Shown here piece by piece: positions 51,792-60,088 of a stretch of 64,000 nt of DNA. Every line of letters begins with the position of its first letter. Position 1 is the stretch's first letter. A program made the position numbers and the translations under genes. Location of the stretch: positions 1 through 64,000 of the forward strand of contig CAZTPX010000016.1 of the NCBI GenBank assembly GCA_964615095.1, in the 5' to 3' direction. This DNA is from JANXQG01 sp964615095 (lineage in GTDB: Bacteria > Planctomycetota > Planctomycetia > Pirellulales > Thermoguttaceae). The notes below the pieces were generated by a model. The model saw only the letters and a program-made list of their open reading frames with translations, was not told the DNA's origin and searched no databases.

Positions 51792-54700
51792 TCACTGTAT
51801 GCCTTCCACGATGGCGATTTCCGCCTCCGTTAGGCCATAAAGTTCGTAGACGAGTCGGTCAATCTGGCCCTCGGTGGCGTCGATCTGGCGTTGGAGCAGC
51901 GTTTTGTCATGGGCGGTGCGGGCTTTCGGCAGTTGTTGGTGAAGCGTCTGGATCGTCTCGACCAATCTCGCCACGCGATCGTGGCACGTCCGTGAGCGTT
52001 TATCTTCAGGGGCGGGCAGGCGGATAGGAAGCGTTCCAACATATTGTTTTGTGCAGGTGATCCAGCCCCCGCGAAAGATATTGCTGATCCTCTCTAAATT
52101 CCAAAAGAGGAGGCGCGAGTTCAGCACGCCAAGGACATAAAGTGCATCGATCCCACCTTCTGTCGAGATTGAGATTGTGAATCCACCGCTTGCCATTGGG
52201 CAATACCGCGTCATATCCGGAGGCAGCGTGCAGTAGGAGCCGACATTGGCCAAGAGCGGCACCATGAGGCTGGCGGAGTCATGGCTGTCAAGATTCCGCG
52301 GGGCGCTAAAACCGAACCAACTCTTGTATTGCTTCCGCCGCAAAAGCTCCCGTTTTCGAGTTTTCAAATACGAATACGCTTTCGGAAACCGATCGGCGAT
52401 CTCGGTCTCGGTCATCTGCCGGTATTTTCCGCCTTCCAACCGGTAGGGAAAAATCACTCCTTCGCCGCTGCTAGGGCTAAAGCGATAACGGCCAAAATCG
52501 GTTGCAAATATCGGAACCCTCAGAATGGATTGCTCGATCTCAACCGGGTCTCCGCTGCGGGTTGTATATCCATTACGAACCGACCGCAGAACGAACACCT
52601 CGTCGTCTCCGGTCGATGAACCGCGGGAGATGCGCGAGGGCAAACCGAGCAAAGCGGTTCCGGCGTTTCGAATTTTCTCGAGTAGATCGTGACTGCGCTT
52701 GGGCACGAATGTCCAAGGGCCGTCCGTCAGCGTGCTGGAATCAACGGAAAAGCCGCTGGGCGCCCCCTCTTGAATGACCTCGGGGGGCGAACATGCGGCG
52801 TACTCCAAGGAGTCGCGCGGAGTACGCGACAAGAAGAGCAGGCAAGTATAGGTGGTTGCCTGTGCGAAAACCTGTTCGTGTCGGAAATCGGCGATCGCGG
52901 CTAACGCGCGCGTACGGGACAGCAGGCCGCGCAACGGCCTACCGTAATCGGTTGCGAAGAACTTGCTCGGTAGAATGAAGCCCAGCAGGCCGCGCGGATT
53001 CAAGACGGATAACCCGCGTTCGACGAACACGACGTAAATATCATAATTGCCCACACCTGCAGAAACGAAATGCGAATTGAAGTACGCAACCTCTTCCGGA
53101 CCGCGCTCGTTCATCGTCTGGATGGAAACGTAGGGCGGATTTCCGATCACGGCATCAAACCCACCCGCCTTGAAAACCGCGGGAAACTCCGTCTTCCAGC
53201 CGAAGACATTGATGCGGTTTCGCTCTTCTTCGTCCAGCATGTTCAACTGATGGCCGTTGTAGTAGTCCGGGCCGATCAGCGAGTTGCCGCACTTGACGTT
53301 GCCCGCCAGATCGGGCAGTGCCCGCTCGTGGAAGAGCCGTAACTGATTCGAGATCGTCTCGTCGGACTCGCCTTCCAAGACCTTCAACAACAGGGAGAGC
53401 TTCGTCACTTCGACGGCCTGGGGATCGATATCCACGCCGAATATGTTGTCCAGCAGGATCCGTTTTCGCTCGGCTGTAGTCAATTTCCACTGCCCGTTGA
53501 CGCTGCGATAGAGCACGGGATTTCGGCCACGGGCGTTTCGCTCAGGATCGTCGGCCACATAGCGATCGCGATGCCAATCCAAGAGGAACTGGTAAGCGCC
53601 GATGAGGAACGAGCCTGATCCGCAGGCCGGATCCAGAATGCGGAGCCTAGCGGCCTCTTTCGGCGAAAACCGGCCCTCACCCTGCCCCTCTCCCGGAAGG
53701 AGATGGGAGCCTAGCAGCCTGCCGACCGTGTTCTCGACGATGTAATCGACGATGTAGGCCGGCGTGTAATAAACGCCGCCCGCTTTGCGGACCTCCGGCT
53801 TTTCCTCGACCTTGGCCTGTCCGCCCGGCGTCAGGCGGATGACTTTTCCCAAAAACTGCTCGTAAACCTGGCCTAGAATCTCGGCCGGCAGCACGGAGAA
53901 CTCGTAGGGGCTGTCGGGAAAATACAGATTGCGGATGATGTCCCGCAAGGGCTTGTCGTCGATTGCCAGTCCGAGCGTCATCTCGTCGGGCGGCTCGCCG
54001 TGGTCCCGCTCGCCCTCAAAGCAGAACAGGCCCGAGTTGTAGCGCTGGTCGGCACGGCGGAACCATTCGCCCAGTCGGGCATAGATGCTCTGGCCGTTGG
54101 TGAATCCTTGCAGGTTGCCGTAAGGCTCGATGCCGCGGTCTTCGCAAATCCGCAGGAAGACGACGCGGTCGATGGTCCGCTGCACCGCGAAATTCAGGTC
54201 GCGGCTGGAAATGCCCGGGTTCCGCAGGGCGATGTTCCGCGCCAGCACGTCGCGCCAAGATTCGATCTCGAGCAGAAACGCCTTGTCGACCTCGGCGGTC
54301 CCCTTCTTGATCTTCTTCGAGGCAACAAACTTCTCCAGCGACCCGCGACGAATGGCCTCCGGCGAGACGAGATCGTAGAGCTCGTCCCATCGATCCAGGT
54401 ACTGCGTGTAGTCGAATAAGAGGACACGGGCGATGACCGCCGGGTCGTTCTTCTGCGGCTGGATGCGGCAATCGTAGACGGCTAACTCCGCGAAGTTGGT
54501 GAGGATGCTCAGCAGCAGTTTGGCCGACCATGCGTAGCGGCGGAGTTGATAGGCAGGGCTGGCCGCATCGCGGATATCGATCGACGGCTTCTTGGCCTCG
54601 ACGAAGAGGCTGCGCATGCCGCTGCCTGCACGGAAGCAATAGTCGGGGGCCTTCGTCCGCCCGCCGATGCGGATGGCGTCTTCGTGAATGACTTCCTTGT

Positions 54701-54869
54701 AGGCCTCGGCGTAGCCCTTGCGGTTGAAGACGTCCCAGCCCAGGGCTTCGAAGAAGGGGTCAAGAAACTCGCGGCGAAGCTGCGCCTCGTTGTAGGCACT
54801 GGCCCGGTACGACTCGATCTGGGCCTGAAAACGCTCGACCAGTTCCCGCACGACCGCCGGTGCCGCCAT
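51792..54869 (-). CDS. Type IIG restriction-modification enzyme (endonuclease-methyltransferase fusion)
   Basis: 1025 aa from the ATG at 54869. N-terminal nuclease: PDYCFRAGSG then LFVEAKKPSIDIRD, a PD-(D/E)xK pattern (PD...EAK). Adenine methyltransferase: VYYTPAYIVDYIVENTVG, ILDPACGSGSFLIGAYQFLL (SAM motif I), FGVDIDPQAVEVTKLSLL and DAVIGNPPYVSIQ (NPPY catalytic motif). The C-terminal part (about 700-1000) is a TaqI-like specificity domain: YVVFVERGLSVLNPRGLLGF, LPSKFFATDYGRPLR, and KQYVGTLPIRLP. It cuts and methylates by itself, so no separate specificity gene is needed. A repeat-derived insert (LLPGEGQGEGRF) lies at about residue 390. It starts 2 bp after the nucleoside phosphorylase stop. 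Confidence 0.92.
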   Translation of the reverse strand: MAAPAVVRELVERFQAQIESYRASAYNEAQLRREFLDPFFEALGWDVFNRKGYAEAYKEVIHEDAIRIGGRTKAPDYCFRAGSGMRSLFVEAKKPSIDIRDAASPAYQLRRYAWSAKLLLSILTNFAELAVYDCRIQPQKNDPAVIARVLLFDYTQYLDRWDELYDLVSPEAIRRGSLEKFVASKKIKKGTAEVDKAFLLEIESWRDVLARNIALRNPGISSRDLNFAVQRTIDRVVFLRICEDRGIEPYGNLQGFTNGQSIYARLGEWFRRADQRYNSGLFCFEGERDHGEPPDEMTLGLAIDDKPLRDIIRNLYFPDSPYEFSVLPAEILGQVYEQFLGKVIRLTPGGQAKVEEKPEVRKAGGVYYTPAYIVDYIVENTVGRLLGSHLLPGEGQGEGRFSPKEAARLRILDPACGSGSFLIGAYQFLLDWHRDRYVADDPERNARGRNPVLYRSVNGQWKLTTAERKRILLDNIFGVDIDPQAVEVTKLSLLLKVLEGESDETISNQLRLFHERALPDLAGNVKCGNSLIGPDYYNGHQLNMLDEEERNRINVFGWKTEFPAVFKAGGFDAVIGNPPYVSIQTMNERGPEEVAYFNSHFVSAGVGNYDIYVVFVERGLSVLNPRGLLGFILPSKFFATDYGRPLRGLLSRTRALAAIADFRHEQVFAQATTYTCLLFLSRTPRDSLEYAACSPPEVIQEGAPSGFSVDSSTLTDGPWTFVPKRSHDLLEKIRNAGTALLGLPSRISRGSSTGDDEVFVLRSVRNGYTTRSGDPVEIEQSILRVPIFATDFGRYRFSPSSGEGVIFPYRLEGGKYRQMTETEIADRFPKAYSYLKTRKRELLRRKQYKSWFGFSAPRNLDSHDSASLMVPLLANVGSYCTLPPDMTRYCPMASGGFTISISTEGGIDALYVLGVLNSRLLFWNLERISNIFRGGWITCTKQYVGTLPIRLPAPEDKRSRTCHDRVARLVETIQTLHQQLPKARTAHDKTLLQRQIDATEGQIDRLVYELYGLTEAEIAIVEGIQ
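53671..53712. repeat. Repeat inserted in frame in the Type IIG gene
   Basis: The plus strand reads CCCTCACCCTGCCCCTCTCC followed by CGGAAGGAGATGGGAG. It codes on the minus strand for LPGEGQGEGR between VGRLLGSHL and FSPKEAARLRILDPACGSG, a position where related methyltransferases have no such insert. It matches part of the insert in ileS. Confidence 0.65.
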
Positions 54870-54871
54870 CG

Positions 54872-55699
54872 CTATGTAGCCTCTTCTGCCACCACTCCCA
54901 GCACGATCTTCCTGAGCTTTGGTTCCGCTTCGGCGGCCGTGGCCAGGATCTCCTCGATATTGGCTGGCCGCAGGGCGTCCGGCAGGCACATGTCGGTAAT
55001 GATCGACAGCCCCAGCACGCGCATGCCCGCATGCACGGCCACGAGGACCTCGGGAACAGTGGACATTCCCACTACGTCGGCCCCGATCATCCGCAGGAAG
55101 CGATATTCGGCCCGGGTCTCAAGGTTCGGCCCCGTCACGGCCACGTAGACGCCTTTGTGGGCCGTGAAATCCTCCTTCCGCGCGATGCTCAGCGCCCGGT
55201 CGATCAGCTTGCGGTCGTAGGGCGCGCACATGTCGGGGAAACGCGGGCCAAGGCGATCGTCGTTCACGCCGATAAGCGGATTGCCGGTCATGAGGTTGAT
55301 GTGATCCTCGATGACCATGATGTCGCCCTGGGCATACTGCGGATTCATGCCGCCGCAGGCGTTGGAGACGATGAGCAACTCGGCGCCCATGGCCTTCATT
55401 ACGCGGACGGGAAACGTAATCTGGGCGAGGCTATAGCCCTCGTAGAAATGAAAACGGCCCTCCATGGCCATGACGGCGGCTCCGTCCAGATGACCGCACA
55501 CCAATTGGCCCGCGTGGCCAATGGCGGTGGAACGCGGAAAATGGGGGATCGACGCGTAGTTGATCGTCGCCTCGGCATGGATATGGCCCGCCAGGCTACC
55601 CAACCCGGTACCCAGGATGATGCCGATACGGGGATTGCCTGCCCACTGGCTGCGGATCGCTACCACGGCTTCGTCGATTAGCGCTGCAAGTCCGTGCAT
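54872..55699 (-). CDS. Purine nucleoside phosphorylase
   Basis: 275 aa, trimeric PNP/MTAP family, splitting purine nucleosides to base and (deoxy)ribose 1-phosphate. Motifs: IGIILGTGLGSLAGHI (phosphate loop), IGHAGQLVCGHLDGAAVMAM, EGRFHFYEGYSLAQITFPVR, LLIVSNACGGMNPQY, GDIMVIEDHINLMTGNPLIG and VYVAVTGPNLETRAEYRFLR, then MIGADVVGMSTVPEVLVA with the purine-binding region. It is flanked by an acidic protein gene (2 bp upstream) and the Type IIG gene (2 bp downstream), an unusual tight operon. Confidence 0.95.
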   Translation of the reverse strand: MHGLAALIDEAVVAIRSQWAGNPRIGIILGTGLGSLAGHIHAEATINYASIPHFPRSTAIGHAGQLVCGHLDGAAVMAMEGRFHFYEGYSLAQITFPVRVMKAMGAELLIVSNACGGMNPQYAQGDIMVIEDHINLMTGNPLIGVNDDRLGPRFPDMCAPYDRKLIDRALSIARKEDFTAHKGVYVAVTGPNLETRAEYRFLRMIGADVVGMSTVPEVLVAVHAGMRVLGLSIITDMCLPDALRPANIEEILATAAEAEPKLRKIVLGVVAEEAT

Positions 55700-55701
55700 G
55701 A

Positions 55702-55989
55702 TTACTCTTCGTCCTCCGCTTCGCCGGGGGCGAAGCCGGAGTCGTCGTCCTCTTCCTCCAGGGCCTCGTCCTCGTCGTCGTCAAAATCGTCGTCGAAATC
55801 GTCGTCGAAATCCTCCTCGAAGTCGTCGTCGAAATCGTCATCGAAGTCATCGTCGTCGAACTCATCGATGTCCTCGTCCTCGTCGCCGGCGGCGATTGGC
55901 GGAATCGTGGGAAGCGGCAACTTGGGGCCGGAAAGGACGTCGCTGGGGAAATCGACGCGAAGCGTTGGGAACTGGCAGGTGGTGGACAT
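55702..55989 (-). CDS. Short acidic repeat protein
   Basis: 95 aa. The first 35 residues are ordinary (STTCQFPTLRVDFPSDVLSG, PKLPLPTIPPIAAGDEDED). Residues 40-75 are tandem copies of a DFDDD unit, and the tail is Glu/Asp-rich (EALEEEDDDSGFAPGEAEDEE in pieces). Net charge is strongly negative and about half of all residues are acidic. The DNA has a matching tandem GTCGTCGAAATC repeat, which may change in length. No domain is recognised. Such tails can mimic DNA or bind cations or basic proteins. It is the first gene of the operon with the nucleoside phosphorylase. Confidence 0.7.
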   Translation of the reverse strand: MSTTCQFPTLRVDFPSDVLSGPKLPLPTIPPIAAGDEDEDIDEFDDDDFDDDFDDDFEEDFDDDFDDDFDDDEDEALEEEDDDSGFAPGEAEDEE

Positions 55990-56092
55990 GAGATTTCTCG
56001 CTCAACGGAAATGGCAACAAGACGAGCCGAAAGCCATTGTTATGAATGCCACGGGGGTCTGTCAACCATGGCGCGAGAAGATTTCAGGAGAC

Positions 56093-57397
56093 TTACCCCC
56101 CGACGGGCTGCGGCTTGAGCACGGCGAGGTGGGGCGACAACTGCCTCGCCGTCTGGCCCGCATCGAACCGCAGTTGCTGCCGGTCTTCCGATACCGATTC
56201 GGGACCGGAGCCAAGCTCTGAAAGTAGAGTAGGTAGGCGCTCGGCCAGCGCCAGGGCCTCTGCCGATTTACCCTGTTTGCGATAAAGATTGTAGAGCTGA
56301 TGAATCAAGCGCAGCGAATTCGGCTGCCCCGCCAGGGCAGTCTCCAGCACATCGCGGGCCTCTTCGTTGCGCTGCCGGGCCTGCAAGGCAAGCCCCAGGC
56401 AAGCGGCGGCGATTTCCCGGGTTTCGCACAAGTGCCACACGGCTGGCGTGATTCGGCCGAAGCGGACGGCCGCCTCGAACGCCCGGATCGCCAGGTCGAG
56501 CCGCTGGCGGACCAGCATGTAGTTGCCCAAGGCCAGCAAAAGTTGCACGTCGAAAGGGAAGTCCTCCAGCGAGTCGAGACATGCCGTCAACTGGTTGGCA
56601 TGGCGTTGCGGATCGTCGTCGAAGGTTGTCAAAAGTCCATAAAAAGCCTCCAGCCGTTGGGCTGAGTCGCGCGGCGACGTTTCGATGGCCCGCTGCAACA
56701 TCTCGCGGGCCTGTTCTTGATTGCCCAGGATACCGTGGGCCTGACCGGCAGCCAGCAATAACCGCGGCGCCCAGTCTCCGGCAGCGTCCGCCTCTGCGCT
56801 GGCCAAGGCCAAGTCGCGTTGGGCCTTGGCCATGAGCCGCTGGGGGTCGTGCTGACGCGGGTGGCGGACTATCCGGCAGGGGGCCTCGGCGGTTTGGAAG
56901 CCGGCCGCACGGAGCGATTCACTCAACGATTCGCGGACCCGGCCGGAAAACCGCAGATCCGCGCGGGTCGGAAGCAACCTGACTTGCAGGCATTGCTCGG
57001 CCGAAGCCGAATCTTCGCGCGGGGGCACTTCCACCCAGAGTAAGTATGCGCATGCAGGGTTAGCTTGTCCGTCCAGGAAACGTCGAAGCTCGGCCGTATC
57101 TTGCGGCCGGATCTGTTCACCGGCATCAAGCCAGAGCACCCAGTTACCGGTTACGAAACTGAGGCAGTGATTTCGAGCCGCGGAGAAGTCGTTTTCCCAA
57201 GGAGCACAGTGAACTTTCGCGCCAAGCTGGGTGGCCCGTTCCACAGTCCGGTCCGTGGACCCCGTGTCCAAGACCACGATCTCATCAGCGATCTGGCCGA
57301 CGCTTTCCATTGATGCGGCAAGCACGTCCTGTTCATCCCGGACGATCATCGCCACGGAGAGGCGGGGCCGCGACAGCGATTCAGCGAGAATTTTCAT
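56093..57397 (-). CDS. Family 2 glycosyltransferase with TPR-like C-terminus
   Basis: 434 aa. Residues 12-170 are a GT2 (SPBc2-type beta-glucosyltransferase) catalytic domain: LSVAMIVRDEQDVLAASMES, EIVVLDTGSTDRTVERA, APWENDFSAARNHCLSF and WVLWLDAGEQI (DxD-like). Residues 230-400 are helical repeats of the tetratricopeptide kind (ALGNYMLVRQRLDLAIRAFE, ACLGLALQARQRNEEARDVL, LYNLYRKQGKSAEALALAE). Such proteins add sugars to surface glycans or other acceptors, with the TPR part binding partners. It has no membrane segment. Confidence 0.9.
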   Translation of the reverse strand: MKILAESLSRPRLSVAMIVRDEQDVLAASMESVGQIADEIVVLDTGSTDRTVERATQLGAKVHCAPWENDFSAARNHCLSFVTGNWVLWLDAGEQIRPQDTAELRRFLDGQANPACAYLLWVEVPPREDSASAEQCLQVRLLPTRADLRFSGRVRESLSESLRAAGFQTAEAPCRIVRHPRQHDPQRLMAKAQRDLALASAEADAAGDWAPRLLLAAGQAHGILGNQEQAREMLQRAIETSPRDSAQRLEAFYGLLTTFDDDPQRHANQLTACLDSLEDFPFDVQLLLALGNYMLVRQRLDLAIRAFEAAVRFGRITPAVWHLCETREIAAACLGLALQARQRNEEARDVLETALAGQPNSLRLIHQLYNLYRKQGKSAEALALAERLPTLLSELGSGPESVSEDRQQLRFDAGQTARQLSPHLAVLKPQPVGG

Positions 57398-57829
57398 ATG
57401 CCACCCTTGGCAACTTCAGGACTTGCGAAAAGTTTCCCTTCGTCGTCCGGCAATCGGGTGAAAAAAGAAACAGTTCCTCCACTCCCCCACAGACTGTACC
57501 GTGAGATAGGAAGCGATTAAATAGCGATTTGCAAAAATCACATACTCATATGAGGGGTTTTACACACATCTGGCAGCTATTTTTGGTTTTTTGCGCATTT
57601 TTCTCAAGCGGCCCCTTGCCCAAAGGGCTTCGCGCCGTACCATGATTGTGCCGCAAGCAGGAGGAATGACGCGACTGGCTACCCGGGGACCCATGCAGCC
57701 CGGCAACAGCCTCAAGTACCTGTGGAGGACGAGTCCGTAGGATGGACTTTAGTCCTTCAGTAGTCCGTAGGACGGACTTCAGTCCGTCGATTGACATAAG
57801 TTTGCATGGTTGGAAAAGGAATGCAGCAA
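57398..57829. other. Divergent intergenic spacer before the SOD gene
   Basis: 432 bases. The left part, AT-rich with several T-runs at about 57530-57605, should hold the promoter of the minus-strand glycosyltransferase. The right end carries two palindromic repeats (57732-57789), directly upstream of the SOD ribosome binding site. No additional gene is supported. Confidence 0.5.
57732..57789. repeat. Direct pair of palindromes, GGACTTTAGTCC family
   Basis: Units at 57732-57757 (AGTCCGTAGGATGGACTTTA then GTCCTT) and 57762-57789 (AGTCCGTAGGACGGACTTCA then GTCCGTCG) are direct repeats, each with internal dyad symmetry. They belong with the pair at 24738-24782. Confidence 0.75.
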
Positions 57830-58558
57830 ATGGAACGACGCAAGTTTTTGGCCGGCTCCCTGGCTGCCGGCGTGGGAGTGGTTCTGGGTGGTTCCGCTCT
57901 ACAAGGCCAGACAAACGATCCATCGAAACCCCCTGTACGACGACGAAAAGGAGATCCCAAGATGAGTTTCAAACAACCCGAATTGCCGTATGCCTTGGAT
58001 GCATTGCAGCCCTTCCTAAAGAAAGAGCAGATGGACTACCATTACAACAAGCATCAGGCCGCCTATTTCAAGAACCTTAACGGCCTGCTGGAGGGCAAAC
58101 CGGAAGCCAACTCTCCGTTAAAGGAAGTGATTGTTGCCGCGGCGCCGGCAAGCCCGATTTTCAACAACTCCGCCCAGGCATGGAACCACGATTTCTTCTG
58201 GCACTGCATGTCGCCTACGGGCGGCGGCGATCCCCAGGGTGATCTGCTGAAGGCCATCGATCGCGATTTCGGCGGCTACGACAAGTTCAAGCAGGCATTT
58301 TCCGACAAGGCCGCCAAACTGTTCGGTTCGGGCTGGGCTTGGCTGGCGGTGGACAAGCAGGGCAAGCTGGAGATCATGCCCTTGAGCAATGCCGACACGC
58401 CGCTCAAGCACGGTTGTACGCCGATCCTCACGCTCGACGTCTGGGAGCATGCCTACTACATCGATTACCGCAACCGGCGGCCGGATTTCATCGCGGGCTT
58501 CTGGACGAAAGTCAATTGGGATTTCGCTGCCAAGAACCTGGATGACTCGACGAAGTAA
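57830..58558 (+). CDS. Exported Fe/Mn superoxide dismutase
   Basis: Converts superoxide to oxygen and hydrogen peroxide. 242 aa from the ATG at 57830, chosen because AAAAGGA lies 9 bases upstream; ATGs at 57806 and 57821 are possible. Residues 1-30 form a twin-arginine-like signal (MERRKFLAGSLAAGVGVVLG), which is unusual for SodA/SodB and implies periplasmic location. The SOD core begins KQPELPYALDALQPFL. Metal ligands are in YHYNKHQAAYFKNLN, AWNHDFFWHCMSP and LDVWEHAYYIDYRNRRPDFI. GSGWAWLAV is also present. It ends at a strong terminator. Confidence 0.93.
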   Translation: MERRKFLAGSLAAGVGVVLGGSALQGQTNDPSKPPVRRRKGDPKMSFKQPELPYALDALQPFLKKEQMDYHYNKHQAAYFKNLNGLLEGKPEANSPLKEVIVAAAPASPIFNNSAQAWNHDFFWHCMSPTGGGDPQGDLLKAIDRDFGGYDKFKQAFSDKAAKLFGSGWAWLAVDKQGKLEIMPLSNADTPLKHGCTPILTLDVWEHAYYIDYRNRRPDFIAGFWTKVNWDFAAKNLDDSTK

Positions 58559-58588
58559 GTCGTCTTGATCCCGACTGGAAACTGACGC

Positions 58589-58618
58589 AGCCGCGGCCCG
58601 CAAAGCCGCGGCTTTTTT
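58589..58618 (+). terminator. Intrinsic terminator of the SOD gene
   Basis: AGCCGCGGC (58589-58597) pairs with GCCGCGGCT (58605-58613), followed by a run of six T. It lies 31 bases after the SOD stop codon. Confidence 0.85.
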
Positions 58619-58628
58619 GTTTGCGCGC

Positions 58629-58662
58629 AAAAAAAGAGCCGAACCTGAAAACAGGTTCGGCG
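58629..58662 (-). terminator. Intrinsic terminator, minus orientation, of the Cys-rich protein gene
   Basis: CCGAACCTG (58639-58647) pairs with CAGGTTCGG (58652-58660) around AAAA. On the minus strand it is followed by CTCTTTTTTTG. It lies about 120 bases after the stop of the gene ending at 58783. Back to back with the SOD terminator, it isolates the two convergent genes. Confidence 0.85.
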
Positions 58663-58782
58663 GAGTTTAATTCGGACGCTTCGGCCCGACTAACAGGGCA
58701 AGTCGTAGCTGAGCGCGGGTCGTTCCCAGGGCAGCCCACCGCTAGAAAACCAGCGGAGGTTGCCCTGGGCCCTGGTCCGGTT

Positions 58783-59562
58783 TTACTTGGTTGGGGCCGG
58801 GGCAACCGGTGCAGCCGGAGCCGGAGCCTTGGGGGCCGCCGGAGCCATAGCGGGGGCCGGCGGAGCCGGAGCGGGTGCCGGGGCAGCCGACGGCGACGTC
58901 ACGGGGGCGGCCGGAGCCGGACCCGCACAACCGCAAGCCGATGGCGCACAGGCACTGCAGGCCGGGGCGCAGGCGCTACAAGCCGAAACGGCACAGCAGC
59001 GACGGCAGCGACGATGACGCGGACGGCAGCTCACTGGAGCACACGACTCGCAGCAAGAAGCCGGAGCGGCACAAGCGACCGGAGCGCAAGGCGCCGGGGC
59101 GGGAGCCGCACACGGGGCCGGAGCCGCACAGGGGGCGGGAGCCGCACACGGAGCGCAGGCCGCCGGAGCACAGCAAGGCGCCGGGCAACAGCTCTTGTGG
59201 CAGCGACGCTCACGCAGACGCTCCAACAGACACGGATGGCAGCTCTTGGGCGCACAGGCCGGCTCACAAGCGCACGGGGCGCAAGCGGCCGGAGCGGCAC
59301 AAGGGGCCGGTGCCGCACAAGGAGCACAAGCGGCCGGAGCGCAGCAAGGCGCCGGGCAGCAGCTCTTGTGACAACGAGCATGCAGACGCTCCAAAAGCCG
59401 CGGATGGCAGCTTGCCGGAGCAGGTGAACAACAAGCGGCGGGAGCCGCACAGGCAGCCGGAGCGCAGGCATCGCCTGCCACCGCCAGGTTGACGCCGCCC
59501 ATCAGGACGATGCCAAGCACCGCAACAAACAATGCGGCGCAAAGAACACAGGTGCGATTCAT
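58783..59562 (-). CDS. Secreted Cys/Ala/Pro-rich repeat protein
   Basis: 259 aa. A clear signal peptide (CVLCAALFVAVLGIVLMGGV, cleaved after VAG or near) is followed by a body in which Cys, Ala and Pro make up most residues. A unit of about 60 residues is repeated: SCHPRLLERLHARCHKSCCP and CAPAACAPCAAPAPCAA, then SCHPCLLERLRERRCHKSCC and the same Ala/Cys run. The end is a cysteine-free Pro/Ala tail (APAPAPPAPAMAPAAPKAPA). The strong Shine-Dalgarno GGAGGT and ordinary start support expression. It could form a disulfide-linked layer; planctomycetes have proteinaceous, Cys- and Pro-rich walls. No family is recognised. Confidence 0.85.
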   Translation of the reverse strand: MNRTCVLCAALFVAVLGIVLMGGVNLAVAGDACAPAACAAPAACCSPAPASCHPRLLERLHARCHKSCCPAPCCAPAACAPCAAPAPCAAPAACAPCACEPACAPKSCHPCLLERLRERRCHKSCCPAPCCAPAACAPCAAPAPCAAPAPCAAPAPAPCAPVACAAPASCCESCAPVSCRPRHRRCRRCCAVSACSACAPACSACAPSACGCAGPAPAAPVTSPSAAPAPAPAPPAPAMAPAAPKAPAPAAPVAPAPTK

Positions 59563-59768
59563 TCGAGAAACCTCCTACTTAACAGGTACCGTAGCGTTTA
59601 ATACTCGCACTAACGCCGTCACTGGTTCTCCCGTTCCCGGCCCTGACGGCTTCAACCGGAAACAGACGGTAGTTCTTGCTGTGACCCAGATTCTTACCGG
59701 CCCTTACTGCCCTGTTCAAGCGGCAAACCGGTCAAACTCCTGGTTTCGAAGACACAGCATTGAACCAT

Positions 59769-59796
59769 AAGCTAGCATAGCTGCCACAGATGTCAA
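59769..59796 (-). promoter_or_regulatory. Candidate promoter of the Cys-rich protein gene
   Basis: On the minus strand TTGACA (59796-59791), a 16-base spacer and TAGCTT (59774-59769). The -35 is perfect and the -10 is weak. It would give a leader of about 200 bases before the ATG at 59562. Confidence 0.4.
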
Positions 59797-59908
59797 CCGG
59801 GGAGACCGCAGAAAATAACCGTCTTGGGTCAACTCGGCTGTCTGGGGACACTCTACCATAGTTACGGAAGTTTACACCACGTTTCGTAATTCACAAGTAC
59901 CCTCCAAC

Positions 59909-59949
59909 AAAAAAAGAGGCATCTCGGCGAGATGGCCTCTTTGAAAAAA
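59909..59949 (-). terminator. Intrinsic terminator downstream of the lipoprotein pair
   Basis: AAAGAGGCATCTC-type arms (59913-59926) pair with GAGATGGCCTCTTT (59929-59942), leaving short loops. The hairpin is flanked by A-runs on the left and right, so on the minus strand a T-run follows it. It is placed to end transcription of the gene that stops at 60089 and may work in both directions. Confidence 0.8.
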
Positions 59950-60088
59950 ATGTCTAAGTTACTTCTATAAAGACATTTACGACGCGTCGTGTAATCTTTT
60001 ACCTAAAAGGAAAAAGTTTCTCATTTCCCCACACAAATAGGGGAAAGACACGCTCGCTCGTAAGACTTTTCCTTAGGAGTGCCTCCGG

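Larger units (their letters stand above)
59563..60088. other. Leader and spacer between the Cys-rich protein and lipoprotein genes
   Basis: 526 bases. The left half should be a 5' leader of about 200 bases of the Cys-rich gene, starting from the promoter at 59769-59796. The right half contains a strong hairpin terminator (59909-59949) that ends the lipoprotein transcript from the right. No gene is seen in either part. Confidence 0.55.

Noticed and set aside
55740..55880. Possible CRISPR-like or minisatellite array
   Set aside because: The repeats are codon-level repeats of an Asp-rich coding region without spacers of constant length.
58800..59500. Plus-strand Arg/Ser-rich frames opposite the Cys-rich gene
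   Set aside because: They mirror the GCC/GGC codon bias of the real gene on the other strand and lack start signals.
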